Source of the DNA: Burkholderia sp. HI2500
Lineage (GTDB): Bacteria > Pseudomonadota > Gammaproteobacteria > Burkholderiales > Burkholderiaceae
Direction of reading: 5' to 3'
DNA: 64,000 nt
NCBI RefSeq assembly: GCF_002223055.1
Contig: NZ_NKFL01000006.1
Location: 310,001-374,000 of the forward strand
Below, piece by piece: positions 9,794 to 17,310 of the stretch. Positions within the stretch are counted from its first letter, which is position 1, and each line of letters starts with the position of its first letter. The notes beneath the pieces were generated by a model. The model made no database searches and was not told the DNA's origin. It saw only the letters and a list, made by a program, of their open reading frames with translations. The position numbers were made by a program, and so were the translations under genes.

Positions 9794-9955
9794 TATGTAC
9801 GCGGGGCTATTCCCCACGTCCAACTCTGCCCAAGCCTCCGACACACGCACCGGCGTGACCCTGTGGGTTACGACCGGCGCGCTGCAACCGCACGACGGGC
9901 AAGATCCGGAATTATTGCAGGATGGAATAGGTGCTCCGTTAGCGGGGACCGGATC

Positions 9956-10189
9956 CTGCACGTGCGTCACGAGGCCGTGAACGACTATACGCAGCACAGC
10001 GCGAAGCTGCCGTACCGCAACAGCTTCTCGCTGCTGCCGAAGAAGATTCCGTACCGTGCGCCGCGCGCGACGCCGAAGCCAGTGATTCACGGCAAGCAAA
10101 ATGCGTTCGATAACGGAGTGGTCTCCCCCAATGGAAAATGGGAAGGTATTTCCGGAAATGGTGTAAAGATTTACAGTTTGGTCGAATGA
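9956..10189 (+). pseudogene. vgrG fragment fused to a toxin-tail remnant
   Basis: Bases 9956-10098 repeat vgrG 3578-3720 with only a few changes (coding LHVRHEAVNDYTQHSAKLPY and onward to VIHGKQ). The frame then runs into an unrelated tail ending GISGNGVKIYSLVE and stops at 10187-10189. There is no start codon in a sensible context and no flanking vgrG sequence. It looks like a recombination scar that brought in the end of a toxin plus the immunity gene that follows. Bases 9794-9955 before it hold no gene I can support. Confidence 0.75.
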
Positions 10190-10839
10190 TGGTGGGGATA
10201 TTAATTCTGAATTGTTGGGGTGGGTTGATGGGCGCGGAGTTGAGGGGGATATTTGAGAAAAGATTGCAAGAGATTTTAAAGGAAAATATAAGCGAGCGAG
10301 GTGTCAAGATATCAAGGGGCGAGATCGTTGTTGAGCGAGAGGGTATGGGTAATGGGCGCATCGGATTCAGATTTCTGAGAAATGCAAACGGATATATTCT
10401 TTCTGCTGCCGCTGATTCTCCTAGTCTTCAGGATTTTTATGCGAGCAGAAATCCTCCATACAGACCGAAGATACCAACTGGTCTGGTTATGGCGATGAAT
10501 ACGTCTATGGAAACGGTAAAATCATTTTCCCCGAATGTCGGTGGGGCAATTGATCTGCCGCGGGATGAGGTGGAGGTTGAGTCGGCATGTCGATGGATAT
10601 GTGAAAAGGTAGCGAGTATTTATTTGCCGAGGGTAATAAATGTGGTGGAGGTCAATTCTGGGTTGGTTCGAGATGTAATGGAAAATCCAAATTACTATTC
10701 ATACCCGTTTCTGACCATTGTTTTCGCTGCAAAGAGAAATGGTATCGGCCGGAATGAGCTTGATACTGATTTTTTGCTGGGTAAAAAAGTGTCGGGGAAT
10801 AAGTCGTTCGATGGTGAAATTTTGAAGGAGTATTTGTAG
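10186..10839 (+). CDS. Probable orphan immunity protein, unknown family
   Basis: This 217-aa low-GC protein is not recognised. The chosen start (ATG 10186) overlaps the stop of the toxin-tail remnant as ATGA, the arrangement seen for toxin/immunity pairs. An in-frame ATG at 10138 would extend it into the remnant, and ATG 10228 would shorten it to MGAELRG. No clear signal peptide is present; the first 15 residues are mildly hydrophobic. The stop is at 10837-10839, and the duplicated rhs segment begins on its last base. The immunity role is inferred only from position, size and composition. Confidence 0.6.
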   Translation: MMVGILILNCWGGLMGAELRGIFEKRLQEILKENISERGVKISRGEIVVEREGMGNGRIGFRFLRNANGYILSAAADSPSLQDFYASRNPPYRPKIPTGLVMAMNTSMETVKSFSPNVGGAIDLPRDEVEVESACRWICEKVASIYLPRVINVVEVNSGLVRDVMENPNYYSYPFLTIVFAAKRNGIGRNELDTDFLLGKKVSGNKSFDGEILKEYL

Positions 10840-11771
10840 GATATGACGCGGTGGGTCGTCGTGCGCGGCAAACTGCGCAGCGCGGTACGGCGGGCGGTGA
10901 GTTGCTTGCGAAGCAGTGGCAATACGATGCCGCTGGCGACGTGATCCAGAAGCGCGATCAGCGTTACGGCACGACGAGCTATCGGTATGACCCGACGGGG
11001 CGCATCGAACAGGCGGCGGGGCCGGGATTGCCGTCGGAAGTATTTCGCTGGGATGCGGCGGTCAACCTGGTGTCGAGCGATCATCCGGGCGGGTATGTCG
11101 AGCACAACCGGCTCAAGATGTTCGAGGACAAGCGGTTCGAGTACGACACGTATGGGCGGCTCGTTCGCAAGCGCAGTGGGCATGGCCCGGCTAAAGAGCT
11201 CACGCTTGAATACGACGATTGGAACCAGCTCAAGACAGTCGTGACGAAGGACCGGCTCGGGATCGCGACGACGCATTTCGAGTACGACGCGTTTGGCCGG
11301 CGGATCCGGAAGCTCAATGGCAGTTATGCGAGTACGGATTTCCTGTGGGACGGCATGCGGTTGGTGCAGGAGACGTATCACGACCGTCAGGGCGAGGAAG
11401 CGCTGACGTACTTGTACGAGTCCAATAGTTATGTGCCGCTTGCCCGGATCGATCAGGGGAAGGCGGCGGCTAATGATGCAGATGCGCGGGATGCGGTTTA
11501 TTACTTCCACAACGATGTATCGGGGTTGCCGGAGGAATTGACCGACGCGGGTGGCGAGCTGGTTTGGCAGGCGCGCTATAAGGTGTGGGGCAATGCGGTG
11601 CAGGAGGAGTGGATTGCGCGGATGCCGCAGCGGCCGACAGCGGTGTGGGGCCAGACGCAAGAAGCTGCGCTGCCGTCGGCCCAAGTACCAAGACCACAGA
11701 ATCTGCGCTTCCAAGGGCAGTATCTGGACCGCGAGACCGGACTGCACTACAACACGTTCCGGTTCTATGAT
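10839..11771 (+). repeat. First displaced copy of the rhs core 3' end
   Basis: This 933-bp segment is collinear with 7824-8756 at a constant offset with no indels that I can find. It carries scattered substitutions and one more variable patch (around 11650-11690) that codes the PTAVWGQTQ linker. It is the homology arm through which the toxin tip behind it could recombine into the main rhs gene. Confidence 0.9.
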
Positions 11772-12203
11772 TCGGATATTGGTCGATTTATTACACAAGA
11801 CCCTATTGGTCTGAATGGTGGCGTAAACCTATATCAGTACGCACCTAACTCACTGACATGGATTGATCCTCTTGGGTTAATGGTTTTGTATCGGTCCATG
11901 AGTCTTGATGAGTATAGTGGGCTTATGGAATCCGGTAAATGGACTATTAATGGCAATATGGAAGGGAAGTGGTTTGCTGAGTCTTACCAGGATGCGGTCA
12001 GGTGGGGTAATACGATGGGACATGGCGAGGGGGCTTTTAGTGTGGTGCAAGTAGACGTGCCTGATGATATAGCAGGAAAAATGCACAAGGATCCACACCT
12101 CGATGGAATTGGGCCTGCACGATATGCTGAGATAGAAGATCTTAATAATCCGAGATCAAGGGTCACTTGGAGTAAAGAGGTTAATTATTCTGGCTGTAGG
12201 TAA
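10851..12203 (+). CDS. Displaced Rhs C-terminal tip with putative ADP-ribosyltransferase-like toxin
   Basis: This 450-aa open frame has no N-terminal PAAR or full shell. Residues 1 to about 325 repeat the end of the Rhs core and finish with QDPIGLNGGVNLYQY and WIDPLGL. The last ~110 residues are a new toxin domain. It starts VLYRSMSLDEYSGLM, has an EGKWFAESYQDAVRWG segment and ends with DGIGPARYAEIEDLN. The YR...FAES...E order is reminiscent of ADP-ribosyltransferase folds, but I cannot confirm this. No ribosome site precedes the apparent start, so the cassette is probably silent unless it recombines into the upstream rhs gene. An immunity-type gene follows 16 bases later. Confidence 0.7.
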   Translation: MGRRARQTAQRGTAGGELLAKQWQYDAAGDVIQKRDQRYGTTSYRYDPTGRIEQAAGPGLPSEVFRWDAAVNLVSSDHPGGYVEHNRLKMFEDKRFEYDTYGRLVRKRSGHGPAKELTLEYDDWNQLKTVVTKDRLGIATTHFEYDAFGRRIRKLNGSYASTDFLWDGMRLVQETYHDRQGEEALTYLYESNSYVPLARIDQGKAAANDADARDAVYYFHNDVSGLPEELTDAGGELVWQARYKVWGNAVQEEWIARMPQRPTAVWGQTQEAALPSAQVPRPQNLRFQGQYLDRETGLHYNTFRFYDSDIGRFITQDPIGLNGGVNLYQYAPNSLTWIDPLGLMVLYRSMSLDEYSGLMESGKWTINGNMEGKWFAESYQDAVRWGNTMGHGEGAFSVVQVDVPDDIAGKMHKDPHLDGIGPARYAEIEDLNNPRSRVTWSKEVNYSGCR

Positions 12204-12219
12204 GGGTTGGAGGTGTCAA

Positions 12220-12516
12220 GTGCATTCCGTTAGAGTGGTTTGGATTTCTGAGGCGAAGGGGGGGAGGAAAAAGCCTCCCGCGGCAGGAAAATATTATTCT
12301 GTGTCTCGATTTTCTGAGGATGTTAATTGGCAAAATAATGCGTGGAGTGTTGTTTTTGATTTGGGTGATCCTTTTGAGTCAAATGAAGGAATGGTGAGTC
12401 TTGGTGAGGTTGATTTTCTCGTGGATAATGCCCCGAAGGAGCGAATGATAAATCATAAAACATTTGATATTTATGAGGGTCCCAAGAAGGTCGCGGAGGT
12501 AACTATACTTGATTAA
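12220..12516 (+). CDS. Probable immunity protein for the upstream Rhs tip
   Basis: This 98-aa protein starts at GTG 12220 with a strong GGAGG site 6 bases upstream. The sequence VRVVWISEAKGGRKKPP followed by beta-rich segments recalls the EF-Tu C-terminal barrel pattern ('.GGR..P'), but the resemblance is weak and the family is not certain. It is low in GC and sits directly after the displaced toxin tip, so cognate immunity is the best guess. Unlike the tip, it has its own good ribosome binding site and may be expressed alone. Confidence 0.6.
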   Translation: MHSVRVVWISEAKGGRKKPPAAGKYYSVSRFSEDVNWQNNAWSVVFDLGDPFESNEGMVSLGEVDFLVDNAPKERMINHKTFDIYEGPKKVAEVTILD

Positions 12517-12544
12517 TGTAAATTAAGAAGAATGCATCGTGCGG

Positions 12545-12568
12545 GCACAGCGGAAAATGGCGCTGTGC
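12545..12568 (+). terminator. Hairpin at the cassette boundary
   Basis: GCACAGCG and CGCTGTGC form a perfect 8-bp stem with an 8-base loop, about 30 bases after the immunity gene and before the next rhs fragment. No T-run follows. It may be a weak terminator or a boundary element. Confidence 0.4.
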
Positions 12569-12618
12569 TGGGGGGCATATGTCACCACGTCCACAGTGCC
12601 CGTGCGTCGTGGCCATAG

Positions 12619-13697
12619 ATCCGGTGGCTGGTTCGCAAGCTCAGTGGGCATGGCCCGGCTAAAGAGCTCACGCTTGAATACGACGATTGGAACCGGCTCA
12701 AGACAGTCGTGACGAAGGACCGGCTCGGGATCGCGACGACGCATTTCGAGTACGACGCGTTTGGCCGGCGGATCCGGAAGCTCAATGGCAGTTATGCGAG
12801 TACGGATTTCCTGTGGGACGGCATGCGGTTGGTGCAGGAGACGTATCACGACCGTCAGGGCGAGGAAGCGCTGACGTACTTGTACGAGTCCAATAGTTAT
12901 GTGCCGCTTGCCCGGATCGATCAAGGGAAGGCGGCGGCCAATGATGCGGATGTGCGGGATGCGGTTTATTACTTCCACAACGATGTTTCGGGATTGCCGG
13001 AGGAACTGACCGACGCGGGTGGCGAGCTGGTTTGGCAGGCTCGCTACAAGGTTTGGGGTAACGCGGTAACGGAGGAATGGGTCGCGCGGATGCCGCAGCG
13101 ATCGATGCCGACTTGGAGGGGTGTACAGGGGACGTCGTCGGTAGCGGTTTCCGTGCCGCGGCCGCAGAATCTGCGTTTCCAAGGACAATATCTGGATCGA
13201 GAGACGGGGCTGCACTACAACCTTTTTCGATACTACGATCCTGATACTGGACGCTATATCAGCCCGGATCCGATCAAGTTGGTCGGTGGAACTAACCTAT
13301 ATCAATACGCTAATAGTAATCCGATAAACTGGGTTGATCCGCTTGGGTTGTTCGGATGTGATCCCAAGGCACGTAAGCACATTCTTTATGGTGATAGCCC
13401 TACCAGCGGTGGGCATATGTGGCCCGGTAATCCGGGGAAAACCGTATTTCCGGAATCTTGGAATGCGACAAAGATAATTTCGGAGGTCGATGGTATTGTT
13501 AATTCCCCGAGCACTAAATGGTATGCCCAGACAGGAACTGGGGGGCTCTAACTAAGGCAGGGGAGCGGGCCACATGGGTGTCTTGGGAAGTTCGAGATGG
13601 CGTGCAAATTCGCACAGTTTATCAGCCGGCTATCGGTAGGATAGTGACGGCGTTCCCTGATAGTGGACCTATTCCGATTTTGCCGGAGGCGAAGTAA
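12619..13697 (+). pseudogene. Displaced Rhs tip with EndoU nuclease toxin, frameshifted
   Basis: The frame opens after a stop at 12616-12618, has no proper start (first internal GTG 12709), and codes the end of the Rhs core through PDPIKLVGGTNLYQY and WVDPLGL. The tip begins with KHILYGDSPTSGGHMWPG, the EndoU RNase signature with its two histidines, and continues to STKWYAQTGTGGL, where it hits TAA at 13549-13551. One frame over, the family sequence resumes at once as TKAGERATWVSWEVRDG, then RTVYQPAIGRIVTAFPD, ending at TAA 13695-13697. A single missing base near 13549-13550 (a TAC codon reduced to TA) explains this. EndoU tips are known in CdiA, Rhs and MafB toxins. Confidence 0.85.
12631..13205 (+). 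repeat. Second displaced copy of the rhs core 3' end
   Basis: This copy matches the main gene from 8148 to about 8730 at an offset of about 4483. It shares with the 10.8-kb copy several substitutions that differ from the main gene, for example in the coding of FGRRIRKL. Divergence begins at about 13205, in the codons for NLFRYYDPDTGRY, earlier than in the first copy. Confidence 0.85.
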
Positions 13698-13985
13698 ATG
13701 AAGGATTTGGAGAGATTGAGGGTGCTTGGAGGAAGATTTAAGAATCGTCTTCCGGATCAGGTTATAAGTTTTTCTTTGGGGTACATCGATTTTAATGAGG
13801 CTCCTTTGGCGCTTGATGCTTTGTGCAATTATATTTGTGAGCATGATGTTGAGGTGTCGAGAGAAGAGTATGGTGAGATAGTTTCTCTGAATGAGATTTT
13901 TGGTTCTCCTCTTGGAAAGAAAATAATCTCATATTTGAAAAATCTATGTTCAGGCATTCAAAGAAGCGAATATTTCAAAGGCTGA
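13698..13985 (+). CDS. MafI-like immunity protein for the EndoU tip
   Basis: This 95-aa protein starts on the base right after the frame-restored EndoU stop. Its sequence DFNEAPLALDALCNYI and DVEVSREEYGEIVSL fits the MafI-type immunity proteins found behind EndoU toxins (about 90-100 aa, helical). The last ~15 residues (from about 13940) lie where another frame already codes the next toxin remnant, so the native C-terminus may have been replaced at a recombination joint. It is low in GC. Family assignment is by pattern memory. Confidence 0.65.
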   Translation: MKDLERLRVLGGRFKNRLPDQVISFSLGYIDFNEAPLALDALCNYICEHDVEVSREEYGEIVSLNEIFGSPLGKKIISYLKNLCSGIQRSEYFKG

Positions 13986-14211
13986 TGCCACCGGATATAC
14001 GTGGCACCATCTGAACGACTTCAATCCTGAGACGGGGCGCACGACGATGCAACTGGTTGAAACGCAAGCACATATCGACACTTTCCCGCATGCGGGTTCG
14101 GCGGATCAATTTGCAAAGCATTTTGGCGTTGCATACGATTCCGCCGAGGCCGTACGGGTCGCCCAAGAGCAGGGATGGTTGAAGGGGCGTAGTCCCAAAC
14201 GAGGATGCTAA
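13951..14211 (+). pseudogene. Headless WHH nuclease toxin tip remnant
   Basis: In the frame ending at TAA 14209-14211, about 86 codons read QAFKEANISKADATGYTWHH and then LNDFNPETGRTTMQLV, FPHAGSADQFAKHFG and KGRSPKRGC. YTWHH, MQLV and a later H..G are the hallmark of the WHH branch of HNH/EndoVII nucleases used as Rhs/CDI tips. There is no start codon, no Rhs core and no DPxG motif, and its beginning lies inside the end of the preceding immunity gene. It is followed by a SUKH immunity gene, the usual partner. Confidence 0.75.
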
Positions 14212-14221
14212 CGGAGGAAGT

Positions 14222-14701
14222 ATGAAGCAAAATGAGTTCTCGAAGTCTGGACCCGCAATTGACCGATCGGGCATAGAGAAGCTCGAGAGCGATTTAGGCG
14301 TCCAGCTACCGGAAGCGATGAAGGGGCACTACCTGAAGTTCAATGGTGGCATGCCAGTTCTCGACGGGTTTCCAATGGAGGATGATTGGGAGCCGATATG
14401 GATCCATGAATTCCTTCCTATCGGAACGCAGGACGCTAGCAAGCCTAACGTTCAAAGCATTTATGCGCGAGTCGCGGGTCAGGGAGGATACCCTCGAACC
14501 TTTGTTCCATTTGCCACTGATCCTGGCGGTAATCTTTTCTGTATCGACACTGATAGCGGTGCCGTACATTATTGGTTGACCGACACCTACGACGAAATGT
14601 TGACGGACTTGGAGAATCGCCAGAAAGCTGATCGGCGTCTGACTGATTCATTTGACCAATTCATCAGCTCGCTCGTTTCTGAAGACGAGGCATTCGGCTA
14701 G
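14222..14701 (+). CDS. SMI1/KNR4 (SUKH) family immunity protein
   Basis: This 159-aa protein has a strong GGAGG site 5 bases before the ATG. The SUKH pattern is clear: 'IEKLESDLGVQLPEAMKGHY', 'FNGGMP', then the core strand FATDPGGNLFCID followed by GAVHYWLTD. It is a different SUKH protein from the one at 9251, with little obvious identity. Its partner is the truncated WHH tip just upstream, so it is now an orphan immunity gene, intact and with its own ribosome site. Confidence 0.85.
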   Translation: MKQNEFSKSGPAIDRSGIEKLESDLGVQLPEAMKGHYLKFNGGMPVLDGFPMEDDWEPIWIHEFLPIGTQDASKPNVQSIYARVAGQGGYPRTFVPFATDPGGNLFCIDTDSGAVHYWLTDTYDEMLTDLENRQKADRRLTDSFDQFISSLVSEDEAFG

Positions 14702-14790
14702 CGTTCGGTCCTGCGAAGCGATGGCAATCCACGGCTGGGCGAACATTTGTAAGAAAGTTGAAACTGATCAAGCTCGCCAAGTCGCTGACC

Positions 14791-14812
14791 GGCCGCACCT
14801 TTCACCAGATGC
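14791..14812 (+). repeat. 22-bp scrap of the DUF1795 chaperone gene
   Basis: This segment is identical to 4759-4780 in the chaperone gene (coding GRTFHQM). The match is short but too long for chance, and it lies just before an immunity-type gene. The surrounding 14702-14827 gap has no other gene. It is read as a second recombination scar. Confidence 0.65.
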
Positions 14813-14827
14813 CATTAGGAAGTGAGT

Positions 14828-15391
14828 ATGTTCGATATCGAGTCACATAAAAAATATCTCGAATCAGTTCTTGCTGCTGGAAAGCTCGATAACCTTGCTC
14901 GTTTTGGTGTTTGGTGCTGTATTGGACTTACGCACGATGATTCAATATTCGAATTCCTTGCTACGCATGCAGGAAGTGCAGGCGCACAGATCAGACAGAG
15001 AGTCGGCGACTACCTGGATCAAGTGTGGAATGGAAACGAAAACTCCAATCCGCTAAGTGATCTGGAGCAGGTGGACTGGGATCCTGATGCAGTCGAAATG
15101 GAAGACGACGCTGCGGCCCAGGGGGCGACTGATTTGCTGGCGGGGCTATCCTTTTTGGCTCAATGGTGTACTGGGCACAATGTTGAACGATTGGTTGCAT
15201 GCGCCGAGGTTCTGATAAATCGGATTGACTACTTGGAAAGTTTCGAGTTGATTGGTGGGCATGCGATGAATCCGGTTGAAAATGAAATGAACGCACAGAA
15301 GAACTTTGCCAGGGATCTTGTTGCAGGAATCTTGTCCGATCAGGACAAGAGGAAATATCACGAGTGGCTATTCAATCTCGGAACACCTTGA
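14828..15391 (+). CDS. Small acidic protein, DUF416 (YjaG)-like, possible orphan immunity
   Basis: This protein has 187 aa from ATG 14828, preceded by AGGAAG; GTG 14822 would add two residues. The helical layout, with 'LDNLARFGVWCCIGL', a repeated-helix middle and 'LAGLSFLAQWC....NVERLVACAEVLINRIDYLE', resembles DUF416 proteins, but identity is too low to be sure. It is acidic and has no signal or membrane segment. It stands alone after the chaperone scrap, without a recognisable toxin, so an orphan immunity role is an inference from context. Confidence 0.55.
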   Translation: MFDIESHKKYLESVLAAGKLDNLARFGVWCCIGLTHDDSIFEFLATHAGSAGAQIRQRVGDYLDQVWNGNENSNPLSDLEQVDWDPDAVEMEDDAAAQGATDLLAGLSFLAQWCTGHNVERLVACAEVLINRIDYLESFELIGGHAMNPVENEMNAQKNFARDLVAGILSDQDKRKYHEWLFNLGTP

Positions 15392-15621
15392 ACAACAAAC
15401 CTGTGCTGCGAGCGTTGTAAATAGCGGCGGTGTGCTGCGGGAGTATCGCCGGGACTCTATGCAAGTCCTGCAGGGGATGTGATGCACCCGCTGCCATAGG
15501 CACCCGCACCGCGGGGGCAATGTGAGGACAAGGAGACGGGTCACATCTTGGAACCTCCTTGGTTGAAGAGAAGAGGTCACGTGATGTTTTGAAGCGCGTA
15601 AATAAAGTGGATCGGTTGCTT
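15392..15621. other. Intergenic block, unassigned, structured
   Basis: About 230 bases without a supported gene. They contain GC-rich segments and short inverted repeats (around 15440-15510) in a low-GC setting. They could be the remnant of a mobile element end or of another cassette. A TTG-initiated extension of the next gene (from 15559) would take part of it. Confidence 0.3.
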
Positions 15622-15894
15622 ATGAGGAAAGAATATTTCTGTTCCAGAACAGAGTTTCCATGTGGCCTCGGAGAGATTTTCACGGAATTTGTTGATGGTG
15701 TCGCGACGCGCCAGATTAGTCGACCTGACAATGGATCTGTCTACGCGTCGTCATCCCGGCACGATTGGAATCCTGATATTGGTTTTTTGCTATTTGACGG
15801 GATGAAGGACGAGCTTGAAATCTCACCACATGACGAAATCAACGAGGAGGATTTCGAGCGCGCCTGGAATGCTGCCGTGGGAAACGTTTCTTAA
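15622..15894 (+). CDS. Small acidic hypothetical protein, possible orphan immunity
   Basis: From ATG 15622 the protein has 90 aa; TTG 15559 would give 111 and GTG 15607 would add five residues. None has a good ribosome site. The pattern FTEFVDGVATRQIS, then GFLLFDGMKDELEISPHDEI and EEDFERAWNAA recalls small DUF6881-type proteins (dG...R.i, final e.FE..W) often found in polymorphic toxin loci. The assignment is tentative. It is the last gene of the low-GC array. Confidence 0.45.
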   Translation: MRKEYFCSRTEFPCGLGEIFTEFVDGVATRQISRPDNGSVYASSSRHDWNPDIGFLLFDGMKDELEISPHDEINEEDFERAWNAAVGNVS

Positions 15895-16153
15895 CGACAT
15901 AGGAAATGTGGGATACCCGTGAAAATCACCCCCCCCCTCAGGTCGCGCAAGTCTTATTCGTGTCCGAAGATCGGTGGAATGTGGCTAATCGATGATGCAT
16001 GTTTTGTGTCGGGCGCGATGTGCAGATCCTGATTGGATGGGCAGGCTGATCATCACGCAACTGTAAGGGCCAACGTCGCACGATACGGTCGCGCTGTGCG
16101 AAGTCGCGCATCGTGCCGAGTAGGGCAGCCACAGCCGGCCTCCCCCAAACACC
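15895..16153. other. Intergenic, no gene supported
   Basis: About 260 bases marking the change from the low-GC array back to GC-rich sequence. There is a run of nine C at about 15929-15937. No coding frame has a plausible start, ribosome site or family match on either strand. Confidence 0.4.
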
Positions 16154-16777
16154 TCACCAACCGATATTGCAAGACGACCGCGACGTCCCCGCACCGCCCG
16201 TCGCCGTGCACTTCGTCCCCGCGCCGTTGTCATAAAACGTCCGCGTTTCCGGCTGCGGCACCGAAGGATCGAACGGATTCGGCGCCCCATGCGGACCGCG
16301 CGGCGCATCGTACGGCCGCTGCGGCGCATACGAACCGCCACTACCAGCAGGCCGCGATCCGTTAGCGCGCAGGTATTCATTCCAGTTCTCCGCGCGCTGT
16401 TCATATCCAGGCACCGCGCGACCAAAACTATCCTTCCCACCCGCACCAATCGCCACGCGGTTCGAGGGCAATACCAAATCGGGCTCGTGCTCAACCGACG
16501 GCGTCGGCACCACAAGCGCATCGCTCGTCACCCGCAACGGCCGCGTATCAGGCGTATCGAACGGACCGCGCTCCGCCGGTGCTGCGTACTCCAGGCGACT
16601 GTGGCCCATCCGCGCCGCATGCCCGTCATCTCGAGCCGCAGCCCGACGCTCTGACCGAAACACATTGGCACCCACCGACCGATCGGTCAGCGAATCGCGT
16701 CCGGAAGCATCGGCGGTAGAAACAGAAAGCGCACACGCGATCGCGGTGGCGGAAGAGAGGCAGAAAGGGTGATTCAT
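16154..16777 (-). CDS. Hypothetical secreted protein, low complexity
   Basis: This 207-aa protein has an N-terminal signal-like segment MNHPFCLSSATAIACALSVS with a likely cleavage after STADA. The rest is rich in Arg, Gly, Pro and Ala, with no recognised domain. It contains GYEQRAENWNEYLRANGSRP and a C-terminal Ser/Cys patch (SRSSCNIGW). A weak GGAA site precedes the ATG. It stands alone with no operon partner. It could be a lineage-specific exported protein. Confidence 0.5.
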   Translation of the reverse strand: MNHPFCLSSATAIACALSVSTADASGRDSLTDRSVGANVFRSERRAAARDDGHAARMGHSRLEYAAPAERGPFDTPDTRPLRVTSDALVVPTPSVEHEPDLVLPSNRVAIGAGGKDSFGRAVPGYEQRAENWNEYLRANGSRPAGSGGSYAPQRPYDAPRGPHGAPNPFDPSVPQPETRTFYDNGAGTKCTATGGAGTSRSSCNIGW

Positions 16778-17273
16778 CAGCGTTCCGAAGCAGGTGATAT
16801 GCGATGAGAAAAAAACGGCAGATCACTGGCTGGCGGCTGGGCGACGGACGGGCGTCGAAGCGGCCCTGAAGCGACTGCGAGGCGCTGCGTACGCGACTCA
16901 CAGGAAGGCTGGCTGGATTGCAGAAGCGAATTCGTATTATTTCATAAAAATAACAACTAGCTTCCAAGTGTTTAGTTTTGTTTGTAAACAGTAGGATTGA
17001 CCGCTTCGACCGACCGCCCCGAGTTGGTGCCCACCAAAGCAATCATCAGTTGATTGATTTTCGGCGATCAGACCCTTAGCAGCCCGAAAACGCGCCGCAC
17101 GAAATCCAAGATCGCCGAAAGCCAAGCGCAGCAAGGCAACCACCCGATCCGACTCATCCAATAGCAACCCAATTGCACCCCTGGCAAACGTTCTTGCCCC
17201 TCACGCGGTTGCGCCCCCATCGCCACCCCCACCGCCAAAACCCTCCGTGTTTTCCCTCGGTCGACCGGCATTT

Positions 17274-17304
17274 TTGACAGACGATTTAAAAACGCCCATA
17301 TAAT
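17274..17304 (+). promoter_or_regulatory. Sigma-70 promoter for livJ
   Basis: A perfect TTGACA (17274-17279) and a perfect TATAAT (17299-17304) are separated by 19 bases. They lie about 290 bases before livJ, giving a long leader. The 16778-17273 region before it holds no supported gene, only an AT-rich patch near 16930-16995. Confidence 0.75.
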
Positions 17305-17310
17305 TTCGAC

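Noticed and set aside
9794..15894. CRISPR array or integron cassettes
   Set aside because: Repeats are long coding duplicates of rhs, not short spaced repeats, and there are no attC-like sites or an integrase gene.
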